From Caproicibacterium amylolyticum (GTDB lineage: Bacteria > Bacillota > Clostridia > Oscillospirales > Acutalibacteraceae): DNA of 64,000 bases. The notes below the pieces were generated by a model. The model worked only from the letters and a program-made list of their open reading frames with translations, was not told where the DNA came from and did not search any database. Positions within the stretch are counted from its first letter, which is position 1; each line of letters begins with the position of its first letter. Positions 41,942 through 51,392 of this stretch are shown piece after piece. The stretch is taken from assembly GCF_014467055.1 (NCBI RefSeq), contig NZ_CP060696.1, positions 2,170,001-2,234,000 on the forward strand, written 5' to 3'. A program made the position numbers and the translations under genes.

Positions 41942-42802
41942 TCAAAATTCAGCAATCGCCGTATTGCCGCAGGGCAAACTGCGCCCGGTACTGCTGACAC
42001 GCAGGCCAATTTCCTCTGCGGACACCGTTCTGCCAAAGCGCGGCTGCAGCATCACACTCAGCAGATATTCCATCACCGCCGGAGAAAGGCCGGTTGTGTA
42101 GGAATTGAGCAGGAAAAACAGCGGCTTTTCGCTGAGAATGGGAATGCACATCTGCACCAGGGAATACAGCTGTTCCTCCAGCTTCCATACTTCCCCGCCG
42201 GGACCGCGGCCGTAGCTTGGCGGGTCCATGATAATCGCGTCGTAGTGGTGACCGCGGCGCTGCTCGCGCTGCACAAATTTTACGCAGTCGTCCACCAACC
42301 AGCGAACCGGCCGGTCCGCAAGGCCGCTTGCGGCAGCATTTTCTTTTGCCCACTGCACCATGCCTTTGCTGGCATCCACGTGGCAGACGGAAGCCCCCGC
42401 CTTGGCGCAGGCCAGCGAAGCAGCACCCGTGTAACCGAACAAATTCAACACGCTAACGGGACGACCTGCTCCTTTAATTTTATCCATCGCGTACTGCCAA
42501 TTTACCGCCTGTTCCGGAAAAATGCCGGTGTGCTTAAAGCCCATGGTTTTCAGCCGGAAAGTTAAGCCCTGCCAGCCAATGTCCCACACAGGCGGCACAC
42601 TGCGCAAAACATCCCAGTGTCCGCCGCCGGAACTGGAGCGGATGTAGCGCGCGTCCGCCTGCTTCCAACGCGGGTCTTTGCGGGGTGTTTCCCAGATAAT
42701 CTGCGGGTCCGGGCGAATGAGGATAACATTTCCCCAGCGCTCCAAACGCTCTCCGCGGGAGGTATCTAGTAATTCGTAATCCTGCCAAACTGCGGTACGC
42801 AT
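41942..42802 (-). CDS. Class I SAM-dependent methyltransferase, rRNA RlmI-like
   Basis: 286 aa. SAM-binding motif I is VLNLFGYTGAASLACAKAGA, followed by a VDASKGMVQWAKENA acidic loop, and the substrate motif MDPPSYGRG typical of m5C23S-type and related RNA methyltransferases. Unlike RlmI it has no N-terminal PUA domain; the N-terminal 90 residues are different. An RNA target is likely, but the site is not predictable. It is upstream of ecfA1 on minus with 101 bases between. Confidence 0.82.
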   Translation of the reverse strand: MRTAVWQDYELLDTSRGERLERWGNVILIRPDPQIIWETPRKDPRWKQADARYIRSSSGGGHWDVLRSVPPVWDIGWQGLTFRLKTMGFKHTGIFPEQAVNWQYAMDKIKGAGRPVSVLNLFGYTGAASLACAKAGASVCHVDASKGMVQWAKENAAASGLADRPVRWLVDDCVKFVQREQRRGHHYDAIIMDPPSYGRGPGGEVWKLEEQLYSLVQMCIPILSEKPLFFLLNSYTTGLSPAVMEYLLSVMLQPRFGRTVSAEEIGLRVSSTGRSLPCGNTAIAEF

Positions 42803-42856
42803 TCTGTTTCTCCTTCGTATAGCTGCCTTAAAAATGACAGCAATCCAATAAATAGC

Positions 42857-42892
42857 TGCAGCCTGATTTTTCCAGAGTCAGGCTGCAAACCC
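42857..42892 (-). terminator. Hairpin after glmM
   Basis: TGCAGCCTGA and TCAGGCTGCA, a perfect 10-bp stem, lie about 30-65 bases after the glmM stop. The T-tract is weak, so it may be only partial. Confidence 0.5.
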
Positions 42893-42923
42893 AAGGCTTT
42901 GGCCATATCACTCAGTGGTTTTG

Positions 42924-44273
42924 TTACGCCAAACGTTCTTTCAAAACCTCTGCAACATTCTCCGCCAATTCATGAATCAATTCTTTGTCCAAGCCCTCTA
43001 CCATTACGCGCAACAGCGGTTCTGTGCCGGAGGGGCGCACGATAATACGGCCATCATTCCCCAGTTTCTGCTTTGCTGCTTCCACCGCTTTCTGCACGGT
43101 TTCATCGCCCGCAAAACGCTGTTTGCCGTCTGCGGCAACTTCCACGTTAATCAACACCTGTGGGAAACGGGTCATCAGCGTGGCGAGCGAGCTTAATTTT
43201 GCCTGACGGCGCTTGAGGATAGACAGCAGTTGTGCTGCGGTCAGCTGACCGTCACCGGTCGTTGCAAAGTCAAGGAAAATCACATGACCGCTCTGCTCAC
43301 CGCCAAAATTGTAGCCCTCCTGCTGCATTTTCTCCAAAACATAGCGGTCGCCGACTTTTGTTGCCTCAAAGTGCATTCCGTTTGCTTCACAGAAGCGTGA
43401 AAAGCCCATATTGGTCATAATCGTACCGACAGCGGTATCCTTTGCCAGCTTGCCGCGGGACTTCATATCTGCCGAGCAGATTGCCATCACAAAGTCGCCG
43501 TCCACCAAATTGCCTTTGTCATCCACTGCAAGGCAGCGGTCCGCGTCACCGTCAAATGCAACGCCGGCGTCCAAACCGTTTTCGCGCACGAAGGCCATCA
43601 GGTTTTCCATATGGGTAGAGCCGCAGTTGTCATTGACATTGACACCGTTTGGATGGTTGGAAATCATGCAGCACTGGGCACCCAGTTCCGTAAAGAGCAC
43701 CTCTGCAGTACTGGAAGCCGCGCCATTTGCGCAGTCAATGCCGATGCGCAGGCCGTCCAGAGAAAACGGAACGGTACTCTTAATGTGATTCACATAATCC
43801 CGCACTGCATTCGGTGCAGTGGTTACGGTGCCAATATCCCCGCCGACCGGCACTGGCAGCTTTTCCGCATTATGCAGGATAATATCTTCAATTTCATCTT
43901 CCAGTGCGTCCGGCAGTTTGTAGCCGTCACCGGAAAAGATTTTAATGCCGTTAAACTGGCAGGGGTTGTGGCTCGCGGTCAGCATTACACCTGCGTCCGC
44001 TTTATACTTGCCAACTAAATACGCCACTGCCGGAGTCGGGATCACACCAAGCTGCACCACATCCGCGCCAACGCTGCACAGTCCCGCTGTAATGGAAGCT
44101 TCCAGCATATCAGACGAAATGCGGGTGTCTTTGCCGATGAGTATTTTGGGGTGGCGGTTTCCGGAATCTGTCAGAACATAAGCCGCCGCGCGGCCAATTT
44201 TCAGTGCAAGTTCACAGGTCAGTTCACTGTTTGCGACACCGCGCACACCGTCTGTACCAAAAAGTCTTCCCAT
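42924..44273 (-). CDS. glmM: Phosphoglucosamine mutase GlmM
   Basis: 449 aa, the family's usual length. The phosphoserine loop is TASHNP with S101; the metal loop DGDADR lies near 240; the substrate loop is GGEQSGH; the C-terminal phosphate loop is RPSGTEPLLRVMVEG. It converts glucosamine-6-P to glucosamine-1-P for UDP-GlcNAc and peptidoglycan. Monocistronic on minus. Confidence 0.96.
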   Translation of the reverse strand: MGRLFGTDGVRGVANSELTCELALKIGRAAAYVLTDSGNRHPKILIGKDTRISSDMLEASITAGLCSVGADVVQLGVIPTPAVAYLVGKYKADAGVMLTASHNPCQFNGIKIFSGDGYKLPDALEDEIEDIILHNAEKLPVPVGGDIGTVTTAPNAVRDYVNHIKSTVPFSLDGLRIGIDCANGAASSTAEVLFTELGAQCCMISNHPNGVNVNDNCGSTHMENLMAFVRENGLDAGVAFDGDADRCLAVDDKGNLVDGDFVMAICSADMKSRGKLAKDTAVGTIMTNMGFSRFCEANGMHFEATKVGDRYVLEKMQQEGYNFGGEQSGHVIFLDFATTGDGQLTAAQLLSILKRRQAKLSSLATLMTRFPQVLINVEVAADGKQRFAGDETVQKAVEAAKQKLGNDGRIIVRPSGTEPLLRVMVEGLDKELIHELAENVAEVLKERLA

Positions 44274-44432
44274 ACCGTTTACACTCCTGTTTTTCTGATT
44301 TATTCAATGTTATAAAGTATACGTAAAATTTTCATGCAAATGCTCTGCACAGAGGAACGTTTTTGCAGACCGACCGCGCAGATTCCTATTATTATGGATG
44401 AATATGAACCTGATATAAAGAGAATGGAATTT

Positions 44433-45488
44433 TTAGAACAGCCGCTGCTGTTCCGGTGAACCCTCCGCCGGCGGCTGCAAACCAAGATGCAGGTAAGCAG
44501 CCTTTGTAGCCACACGACCGCGCGGTGTGCGCGCCAAAAAACCAATCTGCATCAGGTAAGGTTCGTACACATCCTCCAGCGTCACCGCTTCTTCACCGAT
44601 TGCGGCGGCAAGCGTGTCCAGCCCGACCGGCCCGCCATTGTAATACTGAATCATAGTGGAAAGCATCCGGCGGTCATTCGCATCCAACCCCAGTTCGTCC
44701 ACTTCCATACGGTCAAGGCCAAGCTTTGCGGAATTGTAGTCGATTACACCATTGCTGGTCACCTGTGCAAAGTCGCGCACACGCTTGAGCATCCGGTTCG
44801 CAATACGCGGCGTGCCGCGGCTGCGCGAAGCAATTTCCAGTGCACCGTCCGCTTCGATTTCAATACCGAGAATTTTTGCGGAGCGCGAAACAATCTGCGC
44901 CAGTTCCTCCGGAGAATACATTTCCAACCGCAGCACCACACCAAAGCGGTCACGCAGCGGTGCGGAAAGCTGCCCCGCGCGGGTGGTGGCACCCACCAGC
45001 GTAAACTTAGGCAGCGGCAGGTGGTAGCTTGCCGCCATTTGCCCTTTTCCGGTAATAATATCAATGGAGTAATCCTCCATTGCAGGATACAGAATTTCCT
45101 CTACAGTACGCGGCAGGCGGTGCACCTCATCAATAAACAGCACGTCGCCGGCATTCAGATTTGTCAACAGCGCTGCAAGGTCGCCCGGGCGCTCAATCGC
45201 CGGGCCGGATGTGATGCGCAGGTTGACCCCCAGTTCATTCGCAATGATGCCCGCAAGCGTCGTTTTGCCAAGCCCCGGCGGGCCATAAAGCAGCACATGA
45301 TCCAACGTTTCTTTGCGCTGACGTGCCGCTTCAATGAACACTGAAAGGTTTTCCTTTACTTTTTCCTGGCCTATATAATCTTCCAAGTGCTTTGGCCGCA
45401 GCGGATTTTCCGTTTCCTCGTCCTCCGGTGTATATTCCGGCGCAACCATGCGGTTTTCAAGGTCAAAATCATCCTCTGTATATTCCAT
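44433..45488 (-). CDS. ruvB: Holliday junction branch migration ATPase RuvB
   Basis: 351 aa. Walker [10 protein letters not shown] at 69-77, Walker B DEVH at 120-123, sensor [20 protein letters not shown], and C-terminal winged helix ([21 protein letters not shown]). It forms the hexameric motor pulled onto junctions by RuvA. It is separated from ruvAC by 0.7 kb of non-coding DNA. Upstream AGGAGG. Confidence 0.96.
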   Translation of the reverse strand: MEYTEDDFDLENRMVAPEYTPEDEETENPLRPKHLEDYIGQEKVKENLSVFIEAARQRKETLDHVLLYGPPGLGKTTLAGIIANELGVNLRITSGPAIERPGDLAALLTNLNAGDVLFIDEVHRLPRTVEEILYPAMEDYSIDIITGKGQMAASYHLPLPKFTLVGATTRAGQLSAPLRDRFGVVLRLEMYSPEELAQIVSRSAKILGIEIEADGALEIASRSRGTPRIANRMLKRVRDFAQVTSNGVIDYNSAKLGLDRMEVDELGLDANDRRMLSTMIQYYNGGPVGLDTLAAAIGEEAVTLEDVYEPYLMQIGFLARTPRGRVATKAAYLHLGLQPPAEGSPEQQRLF

Positions 45489-46070
45489 GTGCCTGCCTCC
45501 TTTCGTTGAATGTATTCATTCTTAAATAGAATAAAGCTATAAATTTGCTTAAAAATGTTCTATGTAAAAAACGCAGCAGGGGCGCGAAGTGCCCCGTACA
45601 GCGGCAAAGCCGGCGTTTTGCGCAAGCGAAAACGAGGTTTAGCATGCATGTTTCTCACCGGCAGAACAGCCAATTTAGAATTGTCTTTTGCGCACGCAAG
45701 CAGAAAGCCGACGTTTTGCGCCGGTTTCGGTGTTTTCTTCTTGCGCGGCCTGTAAAGCCAATTCGGCGAACTTCACGCTCGCAGGTCAAGGGCAGCAGCC
45801 CTTGTCTGTCTTTGGTACCTTTCTGCTGATACAGAAAGGTACTCAGGGCGTAGAGCAGAATGCCCCACAAGCTTAACCAACAAGCAACTGTAAATTCAGG
45901 AAAACAAACGTAGGTAAAAACCAAAACCATGCTTGCATTCCAAGGTGCAAGTACAAAAAGGCAGGCACCGGCCCCGCCGGTGCTGGAGAACCCCTTATTA
46001 GGGTTCTCCACGGGAAACGCTCCCTTTTGGAGCGTTTCCCTCCTCTCCAAAATCCTTTGCGGATTCTAAG
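45489..46070. other. Hairpin-rich non-coding block between ruvB and ruvA
   Basis: No gene is supported. Many perfect hairpins: AAGGGC/GCCCTT near 45789-45804; GTACCTTTCTG/CAGAAAGGTAC near 45819-45843; CACCGGC/GCCGGTG near 45967-45983; GGAGAACCC/GGGTTCTCC near 45984-46008; GGGAAACGCTCC/GGAGCGTTTCCC near 46011-46039. Such stacked palindromes suggest nested intergenic repeats rather than one terminator. Confidence 0.6.
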
Positions 46071-46190
46071 GGCAAAGTCAAGGAATTAAGGTCGTGGATT
46101 TCGCCCACACCTACAGCCTTGTGAACAAGGCTGGCGAAAACTTTTCTGTAAGGGCGGGCGGAACTTTTGACGAAAGGGCACAGCAGCGCA
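46071..46190 (+). repeat. Intergenic repeat family, copy A
   Basis: It shares GTCAAGGAATTAAG, then TTCGCCCACAC with copy B (about 27 of 34 positions over the common block), and CCTTGTGAACA plus TCTGGC-AAAACTT-like segments with copy C. Contains an AGCCTTG/CAAGGCT hairpin. It abuts the 3' end of ruvA. Confidence 0.6.
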
Positions 46191-46198
46191 TCGACTTT

Positions 46199-46798
46199 TT
46201 ATCCGGCAAACCCCTTCAGTGCCTGCCGAATCAGTTCTTCCACCGGCAGGCTGCTGTCCAGCCTTGCCACCGCGCTGCTGGCTTCACTGCTGCTGTACCC
46301 CAGCACGGTCAGCGCATTGACCGCCGCTTCTGCGTTGCCCGCGGCAGAGGGTACGCCGGCGGGCAGCGGCGTCATACCGGGGTCAGCTGCCTGCATGGAT
46401 TTGACTTTATCTTTCATTTCCAATACAATTCGCTGTCCAAGCTTCGGCCCGACGCCGTTTGCGCGGGTAAAAGCTTTGCTGTCCCCTGTTGCGGCAGCGG
46501 CGGCAACCTGCTCCGGTGTCAGCGCTGAAAGAATCGCCAGCCCGACTTTGGGGCCGACACCGCTGATATTGGTCAGCAGTTTAAAGCAATTCAGTTCCCC
46601 CTGCGTGGCAAAGCCGAAAAGTTCCAATGCATCCTCCCGCACATTCAGGTGCGTATAAAGCTTTGCTTCCTGCCCAATCTGCGGCAGAACTTTCTGTGTA
46701 TTCATGGTTGTACGGCACAAAAAGCCAACGCCGCCGCATTCTACCACGGCAATATTCGGCTCGGTATGTGTCAGGGTACCCTTTATACTGTAAAACAT
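46199..46798 (-). CDS. ruvA: Holliday junction DNA helicase subunit RuvA
   Basis: 199 aa. An N-terminal OB fold (MFYSIKGTL...VVECGGVGFLC), then tandem helix-hairpin-helix motifs (LTNISGVGPKVGLAILSAL and RANGVGPKLGQRIVLEMKDK), an Ala/Pro-rich linker and the C-terminal RuvB-binding domain (ALTVLGYSSSEASSAVARL). It binds four-way junctions. It follows ruvC after 11 bases. Confidence 0.96.
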   Translation of the reverse strand: MFYSIKGTLTHTEPNIAVVECGGVGFLCRTTMNTQKVLPQIGQEAKLYTHLNVREDALELFGFATQGELNCFKLLTNISGVGPKVGLAILSALTPEQVAAAAATGDSKAFTRANGVGPKLGQRIVLEMKDKVKSMQAADPGMTPLPAGVPSAAGNAEAAVNALTVLGYSSSEASSAVARLDSSLPVEELIRQALKGFAG

Positions 46799-46809
46799 TC
46801 TTTGCTCCT

Positions 46810-47319
46810 CTACTGCCGGAAAGTTTCCAGTGTACGGCGGCGCATGGCGCTGATACTGGCCTGCCCATGCGTAATCGCCATCGCCAGCGCATCCGCTGTA
46901 TCATCCGGCTTTGGTACTTCTTTCAGGTGCAGAAGCCGGCGGGTCATTTCCATGACCTGCGGCTTTTTCGCTTTGCCGTAACCGGTAACCGCCTGCTTTA
47001 CCTGCATGGGTGTGTACTCATAAACTGGGCAGTCCGCCTGCTGGCAAGCAAGCAAAATGACCCCGCGCGCTTCCGCCACACCGATGCCAGTCGTTTTGTT
47101 GTTCTGAAAATACAGCTTTTCAATCGCCGCCGCTTGTGGTTTCCACCTGGTCAGCACTGCTGTCATTTCTTCGTAAATCTGCTGCAGCCGCCTGCCGAAC
47201 TCCATGCCCGCGGGGGTCATGACCGCACCGGAAGCCAGCGGGATATAGCGCCCCGCCTGCGTGCGCAGAACGCCCCAGCCGACAATCGCGTAACCGGGAT
47301 CAATTCCCAGCACAATCAC
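46810..47319 (-). CDS. ruvC: Crossover junction endodeoxyribonuclease RuvC
   Basis: 169 aa. Catalytic residues D7 (GIDPG), E67, D140 and D143 are all present. It nicks Holliday junctions symmetrically in the RuvABC resolvasome. First gene of the ruvC-ruvA pair. Confidence 0.96.
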   Translation of the reverse strand: MIVLGIDPGYAIVGWGVLRTQAGRYIPLASGAVMTPAGMEFGRRLQQIYEEMTAVLTRWKPQAAAIEKLYFQNNKTTGIGVAEARGVILLACQQADCPVYEYTPMQVKQAVTGYGKAKKPQVMEMTRRLLHLKEVPKPDDTADALAMAITHGQASISAMRRRTLETFRQ

Positions 47320-47455
47320 GGCAGTGCCCCCTTCCCGTATCCCGTCACTTTTTCACATTCAGTTACACGTCATTATACCACATTTTTATGCAAAAGCAAA
47401 ACACAAAGCACGCTAAAGCACGGCCTGTTTGATTCGTTGTTATTTCTAAATTTTC

Positions 47456-47484
47456 TTGCAGTTTCCAGTAAATTCGTGTATACT
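47456..47484 (+). promoter_or_regulatory. Promoter of the polyphosphate:AMP phosphotransferase gene
   Basis: TTGCAG (47456-47461), 17 bases, TATACT (47479-47484). The leader to the ATG at 47561 is about 70 nt. Confidence 0.65.
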
Positions 47485-47560
47485 TATACCAATCTTTATA
47501 AATTAAACATTTTACTCTGCAGTTCACTGAAATGCTGCGTATTTGACAGGAGGCTTCCTC

Positions 47561-49075
47561 ATGCTGGAAAAAGCAAATCTGAAAAAAACCATCTCAAAAG
47601 AAAACTATAAAGAACAGGTCAAACCGCTGCAGGAGTCCCTTGCCGCACTGGACGGCCCAATGAAAGCCGCCGGGCTGCCGGTCATCATCCTGTTTGAGGG
47701 CTGGGGCGGCGCCGGCAAAGGGCGCGTCATCTCCCGCCTGATTTTAAACTTTGACCCGCGCTGGTTCACCGTGGTAAACACCCAGCCGCCCACCGAACTG
47801 GAGCGCCGCGAACCAACTATGTGGCGGCACTGGCTGACCCTGCCTGAAGCCGGACAGATGTCCATCATGGACCGTTCCTGGTATCAGGAAGTCAGTATTC
47901 TGCGTTTAGAAGACGAAGTGGACGACCTCACCAACCTGCGCCACATGAACGAAATCAACAGCTTTGAGCGCGGCCTTACCGACAACGGCTACTTAATCAT
48001 CAAGTTTTTCCTGCACATCTCTCAAAAAGAGCAGAAAGCCCGGCTGGAAAAACTGGACAGCGACAAAAACACTGAATGGCGCGTCACGCCAAGCGACTGG
48101 CGCCGCTGCCGGCAGTACGACAAATACTGCGATGCCTTTGACCAGATGCTGGAGTACACCAACACCCCCTACGCACCGTGGCATGTTGTTTCCGGCATGA
48201 ACGATGAAGTACGCACACTGGAAGTGTTCCGTATTGTAAACGATTCCGTGCAAACTGCGCTGAAGCTGCGGCAGGAGCAGGCTGCTTCTCCGCGCCCCGC
48301 CTCCAGTGTAATTCAGCCCGGGCAGTATCACTTTATTTCCATGCCGAAACTTGCGGATGTAGACCTCTCCAAGTCGCTGGGCAATGACAAATACAAAAAG
48401 CAGCTCAGCAAAGAGCAAGCTCATCTTGCAGAACTGCACAACACGATTTACCGCAAAAAGATTCCGGTCATCATTGCCTATGAGGGCTGGGACGCAGCCG
48501 GAAAGGGCGGAAACATCAAGCGCGTTGCCGAAGCGCTTGACCCGCGCGGTTACGAAGTTGTGCCGATTGCCGCACCGACAAAAGATGAAAGAGGCCGCCA
48601 CTACCTCTGGCGGTTCTGGAGGCATCTGCCCAAAGACGGCCACGTTGCCATCTTTGACCGCACTTGGTACGGCCGTGTAATGGTGGAGCGTATTGAGGGT
48701 TTCTGCGCTGCGGAAGACTGGCAGCGTGCCTACCGTGAAATTAACGAATTTGAGCGGCAGCTGTACGATTGGGGTGCAGTCATCCTGAAATTCTGGATAC
48801 ACATTGACGCGGATGAGCAGTTGAAACGTTTCGAGGACAGGCAGAACACGCCCGCAAAGCAGTGGAAAATCACGGATGAGGACTGGCGCAACCGTGAAAA
48901 GTGGCCGCAGTATGAAATTGCTGTCAACGATATGCTGCAGTACACCTCCACCGACTTTGCCCCGTGGCACATTATTGAGGGCAATGACAAAAAGTACGCG
49001 CGGATTAAAACACTGAAATTAATTAACGAAGCGATTGAAGCGCGGCTGGACGAAGGAAAAAAGCATCAACGCTAA
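47561..49075 (+). CDS. pap: Polyphosphate:AMP phosphotransferase (tandem PPK2)
   Basis: 504 aa; ATG 47561 with AGGAGG upstream. Two PPK2 domains in one chain: the first has FEGWGGAGKG (about 45-54) and MDRSWYQEV; the second has YEGWDAAGKGG (about 307-317) and FDRTWYGRV. Two-domain class II PPK2 enzymes phosphorylate AMP to ADP with polyphosphate. It is the only + gene in this part, facing the thrE operon across a bidirectional terminator. Confidence 0.93.
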   Translation: MLEKANLKKTISKENYKEQVKPLQESLAALDGPMKAAGLPVIILFEGWGGAGKGRVISRLILNFDPRWFTVVNTQPPTELERREPTMWRHWLTLPEAGQMSIMDRSWYQEVSILRLEDEVDDLTNLRHMNEINSFERGLTDNGYLIIKFFLHISQKEQKARLEKLDSDKNTEWRVTPSDWRRCRQYDKYCDAFDQMLEYTNTPYAPWHVVSGMNDEVRTLEVFRIVNDSVQTALKLRQEQAASPRPASSVIQPGQYHFISMPKLADVDLSKSLGNDKYKKQLSKEQAHLAELHNTIYRKKIPVIIAYEGWDAAGKGGNIKRVAEALDPRGYEVVPIAAPTKDERGRHYLWRFWRHLPKDGHVAIFDRTWYGRVMVERIEGFCAAEDWQRAYREINEFERQLYDWGAVILKFWIHIDADEQLKRFEDRQNTPAKQWKITDEDWRNREKWPQYEIAVNDMLQYTSTDFAPWHIIEGNDKKYARIKTLKLINEAIEARLDEGKKHQR

Positions 49076-49396
49076 ACGCTGCAAAAGATTGTTTTTCGAA
49101 AGCGACCGCCCGTGTGGTTAATCCCCTGTCAGGACAGAAAGGTGTAGGTCGCTGGGAAAGCGGTACGCAACCCCACGACCTTTTCCCTTGCCTGTAAACT
49201 GCTCCCAAGGTCTGTTTTATGCGGCGTGGCTTAGCCGCCGCAGATTAGCACTGCTGTTTTTCTTTTTCCAATGTTAAGAGCTTTACGGTCAAGGAATAAG
49301 ACCGTGGCGGGCTTCGCCCACACTCCCCCAGCCGCTTTCTAAGAAAGCGACGGAAAGTGAAGCATAAACCACTTATTTTTCCTGAACCGCAGAAAT
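49076..49396. other. Non-coding stretch after pap containing repeat copy B
   Basis: No gene is supported. It holds GC-rich dyads in the first 170 bases and the repeat copy at 49285-49370. The terminator that ends both flanking transcripts lies after it. Confidence 0.6.
49285..49370 (+). repeat. Intergenic repeat family, copy B
   Basis: The left half GTCAAGGAATAAG...TTCGCCCACAC matches copy A. The right half CGCTTTCTAAGAAAGCG with CGGAAAGT matches copy C in inverted orientation. Copy B therefore links the two others into one family. Confidence 0.65.
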
Positions 49397-49442
49397 TAAA
49401 AAACAGATAGGAAAACTAATTTCGTTTTCCTATCTGTTTTTT
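49397..49442. terminator. Strong bidirectional terminator between pap and the ThrE operon
   Basis: AAAAAACAGATAGGAAAAC (49397-49415) and its exact complement (49424-49442) with an 8-nt loop; T-runs on both strands. Confidence 0.92.
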
Positions 49443-49446
49443 GCTC

Positions 49447-49911
49447 TCATTTCTGCCGATGCAGGCAGCGTTCTGCCTGTTTCTGCCGGTGAATCGTTGT
49501 GTACAGACGCACTGTGGAAGAAACCAACAGCACCCCCAGTGCCAGCGCACCGGCAATGCCGAATGTGTGCAGGCCGGTACTCAAAAACATTTCATTGTTA
49601 CCGGATACTGCATACTCCATCGTGTGATAAATCCCTCCGCCGGGCACCATTGGCAGCATAGAAACCAGTAAAAAACCGGTGACCGGGCTTTTATTGACCC
49701 GCGCCATGATTTCCGAATAAGCGGAGGATGCCACCGCACTCATAAAGAACTGAAAAATGTCCTGATTCACAAAACCGAACAGCAAGTACACACCCCAGCC
49801 GATGGCACCTCCCAGAGATGCCCAAATCATCCGTCTTCCGCGCAGGTTAACACACAGGCAGTACGCCATGCAGGCAACGAAGCTGTAAAAGCAGGGCAGC
49901 AGCAGTTCCAT
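49447..49911 (-). CDS. Threonine/serine exporter, small membrane subunit (ThrE C-terminal/DUF3815)
   Basis: 154 aa, four to five helices. Family marks: CLCVNLRGRRMIWASLGGAIGW, ASSAYSEIMARVNKSPVTGFL and SMLPMVPGGGIYHTM. It corresponds to the C-terminal half of the single-chain ThrE exporter and works with the DUF1212 subunit encoded 3 bases upstream. Last gene of a five-gene operon. Confidence 0.9.
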   Translation of the reverse strand: MELLLPCFYSFVACMAYCLCVNLRGRRMIWASLGGAIGWGVYLLFGFVNQDIFQFFMSAVASSAYSEIMARVNKSPVTGFLLVSMLPMVPGGGIYHTMEYAVSGNNEMFLSTGLHTFGIAGALALGVLLVSSTVRLYTTIHRQKQAERCLHRQK

Positions 49912-49914
49912 GCG

Positions 49915-50679
49915 TCACACCCCCCACAGAGTTCTGAAAAAGACCATGATGGCACCAACACCCAGTGCGATTGCCATTGCCACCAGCAGGCTCTCCACAA
50001 AACGCAGCAGCCCGGAAAGGTAATCTGCGGAAAGGATGTCGCGCATAAAGCTGGTAATGGCAATACCCGGCACCAGGTTCATAACGCTGCCGATAATCAT
50101 CCGGTCGGCATTCAGATAGGGGTCTAAGTGAGCAGCAGTCAGGCACACCACGCCAATCACTGCACTTTCTAAAATCGTTGAAAAGAAAGAATTGGCGTGG
50201 TATTTCAGGAAGAAGTCCTGCAGCCAGTACACCAGCAAACCGGTAATCCCGCCCACTGCCGCATCTGCCGCATTGCCGCCGTAAAACAGTGTAAATGCAA
50301 AGGCAACCCCCGCAAAACCGAGCGCACGCAGCGTTTTGGAATTGCCGCGGTCCTGTTCAATCGCTTCCACCTCGTGCCGCAGGCGCACAAGTGAGGGATG
50401 CATTTTGCACGCGCGTCTGCACAAATCGTTGAGTCGGTCAATTTTTCCAAGGTCAATGCACCGGTCATCGATCCTGCAGATCCGGGTAATCGGCGTACCG
50501 CCTGATTGGCACACCGTTACATTAATGCAGGTCGTCAATGCAAAAACGTGGCTGTCTGCCACACCATATGCGGTAAAAAGACGTTTCATGGATTCTTCCG
50601 CACGGTAAATTTCGGCGCCGTACTTCACCAACAGCCTGCCAATCTCTGTGCCAACAGATGCCAGTTCGTTGTAGTCCAT
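49915..50679 (-). CDS. Threonine/serine exporter, large subunit (ThrE N-terminal/DUF1212)
   Basis: 254 aa from ATG 50679; an in-frame GTG 6 bases upstream is possible. The N-terminal soluble part contains LVKYGAEIYRAEESMKRLFTAYG and THVFALTTCINVTV-like segments, with TRICRIDDRCIDLGKIDRLN. Five helices follow (TLRALGFAGVAFAFTLFYGG, MIIGSVMNLVPGIAITSFMRDI). Exports small amino acids by proton antiport in characterised relatives. Confidence 0.9.
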   Translation of the reverse strand: MDYNELASVGTEIGRLLVKYGAEIYRAEESMKRLFTAYGVADSHVFALTTCINVTVCQSGGTPITRICRIDDRCIDLGKIDRLNDLCRRACKMHPSLVRLRHEVEAIEQDRGNSKTLRALGFAGVAFAFTLFYGGNAADAAVGGITGLLVYWLQDFFLKYHANSFFSTILESAVIGVVCLTAAHLDPYLNADRMIIGSVMNLVPGIAITSFMRDILSADYLSGLLRFVESLLVAMAIALGVGAIMVFFRTLWGV

Positions 50680-50704
50680 CCCCACTCAACCCCTAAAGGC
50701 TGGC

Positions 50705-51364
50705 TTACATATGCAGCCGCCGCCTTAATTCTTCTCGTACATGTCTGCCGCGGAAAATCAGCATTGCCGCCAACATAATCAGGCTGACTCCCACGCACAG
50801 CAGGCTGGGCAGCGGTACGGTAATCCAGCCGGAAAGCAGCAGCACCATCTGCACAACACCCAGCAAAAAATCGACCAGCAAGTAAACAATCAAGCTGCCG
50901 GACGGCACATGAAACAGCCGGAACATAAACACCAGCGTAACCATGGCACCCATACAGATAATCGGCATTACAAAATTAATACTCCACCGGTTCCATCCTG
51001 TGAAGTGGTCCCACAGCACACAGAGCAGAGTCGCGATAAAGACTTCCCATACCAATGTTTTGGGAATGTTCCGCTGTTTGTGCAGCGCTATACCAAGCAT
51101 CATCCACATACACAGCGTCCCACCCAGAACAAAAAAACTCCATGGGCCACGCTCGCGGAACATAAAATTCAGCAGCAAGCACACAACACACGCCGTCACA
51201 CTGACCAGCGCAAGGATTGAAATCCACAGGCGGCGGCGCTTGTGCTCATTCGGCAGTTCCGGAAAGCCGCTGGCCTCTGGTTCTCCCTGCAAAACTGCAT
51301 TGCACAGCGGACAGCGCTCTTTTTCGCCGCGCACGCTGACCCCGCATTTTTCACAGTATTTCAT
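50705..51364 (-). CDS. Zinc-ribbon membrane protein (DUF6320-like)
   Basis: 219 aa. An N-terminal zinc ribbon, CEKCGV...CPLCNAVL (residues about 4-22), is followed by six membrane helices from about 47. Proteins of this layout are repeatedly found beside the alcohol-acetyltransferase-like protein and alpha/beta hydrolase encoded here, suggesting a shared envelope or lipid task; the reaction is unknown. It lies 28 bases after the acyltransferase. Confidence 0.8.
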   Translation of the reverse strand: MKYCEKCGVSVRGEKERCPLCNAVLQGEPEASGFPELPNEHKRRRLWISILALVSVTACVVCLLLNFMFRERGPWSFFVLGGTLCMWMMLGIALHKQRNIPKTLVWEVFIATLLCVLWDHFTGWNRWSINFVMPIICMGAMVTLVFMFRLFHVPSGSLIVYLLVDFLLGVVQMVLLLSGWITVPLPSLLCVGVSLIMLAAMLIFRGRHVREELRRRLHM

Positions 51365-51392
51365 AAATATGCTCCCAAAGTGTCATTTAACA

